From positions 1 through 15,723 of the forward strand of contig JBJXFY010000213.1 in the NCBI GenBank assembly GCA_046155815.1: a stretch of 15,723 nt of DNA, read 5' to 3'. Below, in pieces: positions 6,150 to 12,931 of this stretch. The stretch comes from JBJXFY01 sp046155815. Its GTDB lineage: Bacteria > Verrucomicrobiota > Verrucomicrobiia > Limisphaerales > CAIMTB01. A model generated the notes under the pieces. That model was given only the letters and a program-made list of their open reading frames with translations. It was not told the origin of the DNA and made no database searches. The translations under genes and the position numbers were made by a program. Positions within the stretch are counted from its first letter, which is position 1. Each line of letters begins with the position of its first letter.

Positions 6150-6722
6150 ATGAACAAGCTGCTTCTCCTGGCGCTGCTCGCCACCGCCTCCCCCCTTCGC
6201 GCCATCGACGACCCGCCGGCCCCGCCGCCCGCTGGACCGCGCGCAGAAGAAACCACCGCCCCCGCCACGCCTGCAGTCCCGTCGGCGACTGTCACCGCCC
6301 CCGCCGAGGGCGGGACGGCCCCGGCCGAACCCGACACTCCGGCCGTGCCGCCTGAAGGCCTGTCCTTCGAGCCGGCGCGCGAGACGCGCCCGGCGGAGGT
6401 TGCCGGAGATGTGGCGGCCGCGGCCGGCGAGCTGCGTTTCACCGACCGTCTGCTGGCGGACCCCGAGGCGGACATCACCACGCCGCGGGTCAGCACCAAC
6501 GCGCTGCGCATCCAGGGCATCGGCGCACGGGCGGTGAGGCCATCGAAGTTCGGCAGCTTCTTCCAGCTTTTCAATCCCCTGGCGCCGGTCGAGGAGGGCA
6601 TGGAGGCGCAGCCGGTGTACTGGTACGACGGCCAGTTGAACACGGCGGCCAAGCCGCGCGGGCTGCGCGACGACCGCACCGAAACGCCCGTCGGCGGCGT
6701 GGTGGTGTCGGTGGGGAAATGA
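6150..6722 (+). CDS. Secreted Pro/Ala-rich hypothetical protein
   Basis: A 190-residue protein with a clear Sec signal peptide (MNKLLLLALLATASPLRA, cleavage after residue 18). A low-complexity Pro/Ala/Thr-rich stretch (about 20-75) is followed by a more ordered region. That region holds ELRFTDRLLADPEADITTPR, then SKFGSFFQLFNPLAP, then QPVYWYDGQLNTAAKPRG. Near its end is TETPVGGVVVSVGK. No known domain recognised. The start is supported by AGGAA at 6140-6144 and by the signal peptide; the frame stays open upstream into the divergent gene, but that part reads as non-coding. It probably lies in the periplasm or on the outer membrane. It may be cotranscribed with the beta-propeller gene, 100 bases downstream. 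Confidence 0.8.
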   Translation: MNKLLLLALLATASPLRAIDDPPAPPPAGPRAEETTAPATPAVPSATVTAPAEGGTAPAEPDTPAVPPEGLSFEPARETRPAEVAGDVAAAAGELRFTDRLLADPEADITTPRVSTNALRIQGIGARAVRPSKFGSFFQLFNPLAPVEEGMEAQPVYWYDGQLNTAAKPRGLRDDRTETPVGGVVVSVGK

Positions 6723-6822
6723 GCCTCTCCCGCGCCCGCCGGCGCGTGTGACGAATTCGGCGCTCCGAAGCAGACTGAAGCGTGGTTTCCAGCCTGCCGA
6801 CCTCTGACGGTCTCCAAGCACC

Positions 6823-8040
6823 ATGCGCCACGCTGTAACATCCAAGCTGGCCGCCACCGGGCTGATCTTGGCTTTTTCCGCCGACGCCGCGGACTGGCCG
6901 CGCTGGCGGGGCCCGGACGGAAACGGAATCTCTCGCGAGACCGGCTGGTCGGCGAGGGCGCTGGAGGGGGAGCCGAAGATCGCCTGGCGCGCCAACGTGG
7001 GCACGGGCTTTTCGTCCTTTGCGGTTGCGGACGGCCGGGTCCTTACCAGCGGCAACCGCAACAACGAGGACACGCTACACTGCTTCGCGGCAGCTACCGG
7101 AAAGGAACTGTGGAGGGTGAGCCACCCGGAGCCGCTCGACCCGCATAATTATGACGGCGGCCCCAGCGCGACGCCGACGGTCGAAGGCGGGACCGTGTAC
7201 CAATTGAGCCGCAAGGGGTGGCTGCTGGCCGCAGATGCGGCCACCGGGGCCGTCCGCTGGCAGACCAATGCGGCGGCGGCGACCGGCGCGGCCGTGCCCC
7301 AGTGGGGCTTCAGCGGTTCGCCGTTCCTGAACGGGGATCTGCTCGTGGTGAACGTCGGACGGCACGGCTCCGCCTTCGACAAGCGGGACGGGCGCCTCGT
7401 TTGGACCACCGGCACCAATGCCGCGGGCTACACCACCCCGGTTCCCTTCGAGCTGCGGGGACGGAAGGGGTTGGCGATTTTCGGCGCCAAGGAATTGGCG
7501 GCGGTGACGCCGGCGACCGGAGAAGTCCAGTGGACCCATCCGTGGGAAGCGCTCTACGACATCAATGCGTCCGATCCGGTCTTCCATGGCGCCTCCGTGT
7601 TCATCACCTCCGGCCCCGGCCAGGGAGGCGCGTTGCTGGATCTTTCCGCGGACGCGCCCAGGCAGGTCTGGCTCAACCGGAACATGGACGCGCAGTTTGC
7701 CCCGCCCGTCCTGATCAACGGCTACCTCTACGGCATCAGCGGTGCCTCCGGCAAAAGCGCCGAGAACGGGCTGGCGTGTGTGGAACTGGCCACCGGCAAA
7801 CTGATGTGGAAGGAGCTGTCCGTGAAGTTCGGCGCCGTCTCGGCGGCCGGCGACAAGCTCATCGTGATCGGCGAGACGGGTGAACTCGTCGTCGCTGAGG
7901 TCAATCCGGAGCGATTTGCGGCCGTGGCCCGGGCCCATGTCCTGGGAGGCCGATGCTGGACGGTTCCGGTCCTTTCCCACGGCCGCATCTACGTCCGCAA
8001 TTCGCGCGGCGACGTGGCCTGCGTAGACGTGAAGCCGTGA
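6823..8040 (+). CDS. Secreted PQQ-type beta-propeller protein (BamB-like fold)
   Basis: A 405-residue exported protein. The signal peptide (1-22, ending SADA) is followed directly by DWPRWRGPDGNGIS (24-37), a mature N-terminus common in planctomycete and verrucomicrobial PQQ-propeller proteins. Several PQQ-like blades follow, with the usual A-x-x-x-x-T/D-G-x-x-x-W cadence: FAAATGKELWR, AADAATGAVRW, FDKRDGRLVW, VTPATGEVQW and VELATGKLMW. The fold is that of PQQ_2/BamB proteins. These are not quinoprotein dehydrogenases by default and I see no evidence of a cofactor site. Likely a periplasmic scaffold or binding protein, perhaps for polymer degradation; that is an inference. It converges on xylA with only 40 bases between stops. 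Confidence 0.9.
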   Translation: MRHAVTSKLAATGLILAFSADAADWPRWRGPDGNGISRETGWSARALEGEPKIAWRANVGTGFSSFAVADGRVLTSGNRNNEDTLHCFAAATGKELWRVSHPEPLDPHNYDGGPSATPTVEGGTVYQLSRKGWLLAADAATGAVRWQTNAAAATGAAVPQWGFSGSPFLNGDLLVVNVGRHGSAFDKRDGRLVWTTGTNAAGYTTPVPFELRGRKGLAIFGAKELAAVTPATGEVQWTHPWEALYDINASDPVFHGASVFITSGPGQGGALLDLSADAPRQVWLNRNMDAQFAPPVLINGYLYGISGASGKSAENGLACVELATGKLMWKELSVKFGAVSAAGDKLIVIGETGELVVAEVNPERFAAVARAHVLGGRCWTVPVLSHGRIYVRNSRGDVACVDVKP

Positions 8041-8063
8041 ATCGCCGGAACGCCGGGTCTGCC

Positions 8064-8080
8064 AGCACGGGTGTCAGTGC

Positions 8081-8081
<1 letters not shown>
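8064..8081. terminator. Weak inverted repeat between convergent genes
   Basis: AGCAC (8064-8068) and GTGCT (8077-8081) flank an eight-base loop in the 40-base gap between the convergent PQQ-propeller and xylA genes. The position suits a bidirectional terminator. The stem is only five pairs and no T-run follows on either strand, so confidence is low. The last base overlaps the xylA stop codon. Confidence 0.2.
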
Positions 8082-9397
<1,316 letters not shown>

Positions 9398-9423
9398 GGG
9401 CGTTTTCGGAAAGGGCGGCAAGT

Positions 9424-10047
9424 CTAGGCAGGCCGCGAAACGTGTCGAGGAATCTGAGATCGCGACCTCCCCCGGCCGTCCTCCGCCAGGCCGGCGCCGT
9501 CGCGGATCCGCCCGCGCCTCAGTCCAGCAGCTCGCCGGCCACCGCCGCCGCCGCAAAGACCGGCCAATAGTCGTTGCCCACGTCCGGACCATAGGCGGGC
9601 CGCGAGCCCGCGAGGGCCTCGGCCAGCCGGGCCCTGCGCTCCCGTTCGCTGAATTCCTCCAGCGCGCGCGCGCCATTTATCGAACCCGCCGGCGCGGATG
9701 AATGCCAGCACGCGGTGCAGCTCCTCGCCGTCGAACCAGGTTCCATGGGCGCGGCATTCGTCCACCACCACGCCGGAAACCCGCGCGTAGTTCTGCCGGT
9801 TCATCAGCTCGCCGCAGTCCGGGCAAGGACGGTAGCGCACCGGCCCGGCAGCCGCTGGCCGCCCCGGGGCCGCATCCTGTTTCGCCGGCGGCAGGCGGAA
9901 CTCGTCCGCGCGCCGGATCAGGGCGTGAAGCGTCGCGGCGGGCACCCAGAAGCCGCCGCAACGCATGCACCGGAAGGCTTCATGCTCACCCTGCTGGCGG
10001 AGCAGCGCGGGCCGGACGTCGCAGGCGGGGCAGGTCGGGATGGGCAT
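9424..10047 (-). CDS. zf-TFIIB zinc-ribbon protein, probably frameshifted
   Basis: As sequenced this reads 207 residues, but only about the first 128 look genuine. Two zinc-ribbon units are visible: CPAC...CMRCGGFW (C6, C9, C27, C30) and CPDCGELMNRQNYARVSGVVVDECRAHGTWFD (split here at C75/C78 and C98/H101). These are typical of zf-TFIIB family proteins of unknown function. In relatives, as I recall, the second unit is followed by GG(L/F)DK and a charged helix. Here GGFDKWRAR is followed by an out-of-frame Gly/Arg-rich tail. The helix, LEEFSERERRARLAEAL, is found in the -1/+2 frame just after a GC-dinucleotide run (9662-9673). The intended protein is therefore probably about 176 residues, ending at 9519. 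ATG 10047 is preferred over 10080 because it directly precedes the first CPAC. Could be an assembly error or a real lesion. Confidence 0.8.
   Translation of the reverse strand: MPIPTCPACDVRPALLRQQGEHEAFRCMRCGGFWVPAATLHALIRRADEFRLPPAKQDAAPGRPAAAGPVRYRPCPDCGELMNRQNYARVSGVVVDECRAHGTWFDGEELHRVLAFIRAGGFDKWRARAGGIQRTGAQGPAGRGPRGLAARLWSGRGQRLLAGLCGGGGGRRAAGLRRGRIRDGAGLAEDGRGRSRSQIPRHVSRPA
9519..9662 (-). pseudogene. Displaced C-terminal frame of the zinc-ribbon gene
   Basis: This short segment, in a different frame from the upstream zinc-ribbon region, encodes LEEFSERERRARLAEALAGS (first 20 residues). It then runs through RPAYGPDVGNDYWPVFAAAA to VAGELLD and a TGA stop. The charged helix is what should follow GGFDKWRARA in this family. 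Adding one GC pair to the run at 9662-9673 joins the two pieces in frame. It has no start of its own that makes sense, so it is best read as the severed C-terminus. Confidence 0.65.
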
Positions 10048-10119
10048 GGGCGAGAAAAAGCGCGGCCGCCGGTGTGTCAAGCCGACGACAGGATTCCGTG
10101 CTCCGCACCGGCATCAAGC

Positions 10120-11967
10120 TCACTGCGCGCTGATCTTCACGGCCAGATCCTCCGCGAAAGCCGGCAGCGGCAGCGCGAACTCGCCGCCGTCGTGGCGGAC
10201 GCGGTCACGGCTGAGCCGCCGCACCTGCACGGGGTCCAGCACCTCGACCGTCCAACGGCCGGCCGGCAGGCGGAGCTTCAGCGGCTCGGAAGTGTCCGCG
10301 CCGGCGCCCTCCGCCTCGAAGGGCGACTTGGTGCCGAAGGGGAAGTTCACCTGCACGTCGTGCCGGGTGCGCCAGGGCTGCGCGAGGTCTCGCCCACGGA
10401 AGTATTCGCCGCGCAGGCCGGGCGCGCCGCCGTCCGGCGGCCGGAGCACGCCGGTGGGCACGATCGCCTTCGCGTCGCCAGGCGGCGTCCACGCGAGCGC
10501 GATGACGCCCTGCCCGCCGTTGTAGAAGTACTCGAGCACGACGGGCACAGGCTGCCCGGCGCGCAGCGTGGCGCGGCCGGTGTCCTCGGTCGCGCCGTGG
10601 TCGGTCCAGTGGTCTATGATCCGCCGCCCGTCCACGTCGAGGCGCACGCCGTCGTTGGACGTGGTGTGGAAGAGGTGCTCGCCGTCGGCGGCGGGCGTGA
10701 GCGAACCGCTCCAGCGCACGGAGAACGGCCCGGTGGCGGCGGCCTTGCGGAGGTACATGGCGTACGTCCGGCCCGGCTCGACCAGCGCGCGGGCCGTGCC
10801 GCCGTCCGGGATGCCGCCCGCGATGACCGCGTCGTCCGGAGCCATGCGGACGACGTCCAGCCCGCGCATGAACTGCCCGAGGAAGCCGAGCTGTCGGCGC
10901 AGCGTGGGGTTGCCGCCGCCGGGCTGCGTGGCGGGATAGACGAACGTGCCATCCTCGTGGCCGACGGCGAAGGAGTAGTCGAGGTGATTGAAGAGCGCGC
11001 CGCCGGCGATCAGGAAGTCCCACGCCTCCATCCGGTACGGCGCGTCGTTCGTGCCGCGGAAGCCGGTCTCGTTGTCGCCGATGGGGCGCTTGAGGTGGCG
11101 GTTCATCGCCACGGCGTCCGGCGGCGTGGCGTAGTGGAAGTTGAAGAGCGAGACGGCCGGGTGCGGGTTCTCCACCTTCGCGGACTGGTTGGCGATGTTC
11201 CACGAGATGAGCGCGGGCCGCGGCCAGTCCTTCATCGCATCGGCGACCACGTCCGTCATCCGGCGCTGCCAGTCGTCCGGCACGGGCGGGTTCACGGCGT
11301 ACGGCTCGTTGCAGATCTCGAAGGACACGTTGTCGAAGCCGCGCAGCTCCGCGACGATCTTCCGCGCCACGGCCTCCTGCACGGCGAGCAGGCCGCCGCT
11401 GCGGCCCAGCGTGAGCACGTCCTGCCGCGGGATGGAGCCGAGGCCGTTCACGTTGTTCGCCGCGTTCATCGGGCTCACGCGCCACATGCTGTCCTCGTAG
11501 AGGGGGCAGAAGAGGACGACCTCGACCACGACGCCGCGCTGCCCGGCGTGGGCCACGAAACCGCGCAGGCGCGCGAAGTACGCGGGGTCAAAGCGCATCA
11601 GGTCGAACTTGTTTCCACCGTCGGCGTAACCGGGCTGGTCGCCGCGCGCCCACGGGCCGAGGAAACGGCCGGGCGAGGGGTCGAGGGTGTTGGCGTTGAT
11701 GCCGAAGTTGCCGCCGGTCTCGACGTAGGTGCCCGAGAAGACGCGGGTGCCGTTCAGGCCGTCCTTCGCCAGCGTGTCGAGGTAGCGGCGGAAGTCGAAG
11801 TCGGCGTTGACCACGGCGCCGTAGTGCTCGCCGGAGGTGACGATCACCGTCGGCCGGCCACGGAACAGGAAGTGGCGTGGGTTCTCGGGATGGAGCTGGA
11901 AGGCGGGCGATCGGTCCGCCGCGAGCACGAGAACGAGCAGGAGCACAAGGCCTGGGCGGCGGAGCAT
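10120..11967 (-). CDS. Secreted clan GH-A glycoside hydrolase with permuted PA14 insert
   Basis: A 615-residue exported protein. The signal peptide is MLRRPGLVLLLVLVLAADRS plus PAF. A TIM-barrel-type catalytic region (about 24-370) follows. NVSFEICNEPY (213-223) supplies the acid/base E221 in the N-E-P motif of clan GH-A. RPIGDNETGF (294-303) supplies the likely nucleophile E300. The C-terminal beta domain begins TYAMYLRKA (401-409) and resumes LKLRLPAGRWTVEVLDP (563-579), ending in FAEDLAVKIS. Between these lies a PA14 carbohydrate-binding domain (414-557) whose segments are in the wrong order. FSVRWSGSLTP...NDGVRLDVDGRRIID...VLRP comes first. GLRGEYFRGRDL...VNFPFGTKSPF, normally the PA14 N-terminus, comes last. 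Substrate is unknown; a plant or algal polysaccharide is a guess. The start is fixed by the signal peptide. Confidence 0.88.
   Translation of the reverse strand: MLRRPGLVLLLVLVLAADRSPAFQLHPENPRHFLFRGRPTVIVTSGEHYGAVVNADFDFRRYLDTLAKDGLNGTRVFSGTYVETGGNFGINANTLDPSPGRFLGPWARGDQPGYADGGNKFDLMRFDPAYFARLRGFVAHAGQRGVVVEVVLFCPLYEDSMWRVSPMNAANNVNGLGSIPRQDVLTLGRSGGLLAVQEAVARKIVAELRGFDNVSFEICNEPYAVNPPVPDDWQRRMTDVVADAMKDWPRPALISWNIANQSAKVENPHPAVSLFNFHYATPPDAVAMNRHLKRPIGDNETGFRGTNDAPYRMEAWDFLIAGGALFNHLDYSFAVGHEDGTFVYPATQPGGGNPTLRRQLGFLGQFMRGLDVVRMAPDDAVIAGGIPDGGTARALVEPGRTYAMYLRKAAATGPFSVRWSGSLTPAADGEHLFHTTSNDGVRLDVDGRRIIDHWTDHGATEDTGRATLRAGQPVPVVLEYFYNGGQGVIALAWTPPGDAKAIVPTGVLRPPDGGAPGLRGEYFRGRDLAQPWRTRHDVQVNFPFGTKSPFEAEGAGADTSEPLKLRLPAGRWTVEVLDPVQVRRLSRDRVRHDGGEFALPLPAFAEDLAVKISAQ
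10297..10728 (-). other. PA14 domain, apparently circularly permuted
   Basis: Residues 414-510 of the hydrolase read as the middle and end of a PA14 domain (FSVRWSG, SNDGVRLDVDG, LEYFYNGGQG, VIALAWTPPG, VLRP). Residues 516-557 read as the start of one (GLRGEYFRGRDL, then a VNFPFGTKSPF strand). In standard PA14 domains the GLxGEYF strand precedes FSVRW. The domain sits between two halves of the C-terminal beta domain of the hydrolase. Confidence 0.7.
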
Positions 11968-12061
11968 GGCGGCAAGCTGGCGGGCGACCGCGGGCGGGAC
12001 AAGGGACCTTGCCGCTGCGCACCGACCTTGCGGCGGAACGCGCCGCCGCCACCATGCCTTC

Positions 12062-12889
12062 GTGCGCACGGCCCTCGGCCTGTTCCCGTTCCTGCTCCTG
12101 TTCGCGACGGCCCACGTCCGGGCGGCGGCCGCCCCCCTTCCCGACATGCCGGGGCTGCTGGCGCGCATGATGGCGCGCGCGCGGGCCGTCGGCGCGGATA
12201 CGAACCTCCTGGTGCATCACTTCATCAAGACAAGCTGGTACGAAAAGCTCGACGCCGCCGGGACGACCACCGGCGTGAAGGAGAAGCGCTACGAGGTGAC
12301 GCTCTTCCGCGGGATGCCGCAGAACCGCCTGGTCGCGGTCAATGGCCAGCCGCTCTCCGCGGAAGAGGGTGCCCGACAGACCGAGGGCGAGCGGAAGGTG
12401 CGCAACCGCTTCAGCGCCTCCGGCTCCGCGCGCGGCGACGAAAGCGTGAGCACGCTGATCAATGGCGATCTCGCGGCCCGCTTCGAGTTCCGCGCCGAGC
12501 GGCGCGAGGAGATCCACGGCCGGCCGGCCATCGTGGTCTCCTTCCGGCCGAAGGACGGCCCGCTGCCCGTGAACCGCCTCGCCGACCGCGTGATCAACCT
12601 CCTCCACGGCACGATCTGGGTGGACGAGGCGGAGGCCGAGATCGCGCGGGCCGAGGTCCGGACCGAGGGCGCGATGCGGCTCTGGGGGGGATTCCTGGGC
12701 GCGGTGGAGAAGGTCGAGTTCGAGGTCTGGCGCACCCGCACGCCGGCCGGGGCGTGGCTGAATGAGAAGGGCCTGTTCACCGTGCGCGGACGCCGGCTTT
12801 GGGAGCCGCTGCATTTCCGCGCGCGGGAGGTGGCTTCGGAAATCCGTGAGGGCACGCTGACGCCCGAGCTGCGGGCACAGGCCGACTGA
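12062..12889 (+). CDS. Secreted LolA-like hypothetical protein, GTG start
   Basis: A 275-residue protein. No in-frame ATG lies near the signal peptide, so the start is taken as GTG 12062, giving VRTALGLFPFLLLFATAHVR then AAAAPLPD. The mature part begins with a helix (MPGLLARMMARARAVGADTN). Alternating strands follow: KRYEVTLFRGMPQNRLVAVNG, LAARFEFRAERREEIHGRPA (partial), IVVSFRPKDGPLPVN, GTIWVDEAEAEIARAEVR, GGFLGAVEKVEFEVWRT and GAWLNEKGLFTVRGRRLWEP. This is the half-barrel pattern of LolA/LolB-like periplasmic proteins found as hypothetical proteins in Verrucomicrobia and Acidobacteria. The fold is inferred and no ligand is known. It diverges from the glycoside hydrolase gene with 94 bases between starts, and the CotH gene follows 42 bases after its stop. 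The nearby ATG at 12054 is out of frame. Confidence 0.75.
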   Translation: MRTALGLFPFLLLFATAHVRAAAAPLPDMPGLLARMMARARAVGADTNLLVHHFIKTSWYEKLDAAGTTTGVKEKRYEVTLFRGMPQNRLVAVNGQPLSAEEGARQTEGERKVRNRFSASGSARGDESVSTLINGDLAARFEFRAERREEIHGRPAIVVSFRPKDGPLPVNRLADRVINLLHGTIWVDEAEAEIARAEVRTEGAMRLWGGFLGAVEKVEFEVWRTRTPAGAWLNEKGLFTVRGRRLWEPLHFRAREVASEIREGTLTPELRAQAD

Positions 12890-12931
12890 ACGGCGTGCCA
12901 CGCGGGCGGCAGCATGTTAGACTCGCGCATC

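Noticed and set aside
6770..6805. Stretch containing GTTTCCAGCCTGCC, faintly like dispersed intergenic repeats seen in some bacteria
   Set aside because: Only one degenerate copy is present and it lacks clear palindromic arms, so it cannot be supported from this window.
10069..10111. CCGGTG and CACCGG as a possible terminator hairpin between the zinc-ribbon and hydrolase genes
   Set aside because: Six-base arms 31 bases apart with no T-run are expected by chance at this GC content.
12000..12011. CAAGGGACCTTG palindrome in the divergent region upstream of the hydrolase
   Set aside because: A short 5+5 palindrome with no second copy or promoter match nearby; not enough to call an operator.
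12045..12056. GCCGCCACCATG, identical to a eukaryotic Kozak context
   Set aside because: The surroundings are plainly bacterial and the ATG opens a short meaningless frame. Chance in GC-rich sequence.
9715..12765. A plus-strand open frame of about 1,000 codons
   Set aside because: It lies antisense to the glycoside hydrolase and runs through the LolA-like gene in the wrong frame. Its low-complexity His/Val/Arg/Glu composition is typical of shadow frames.
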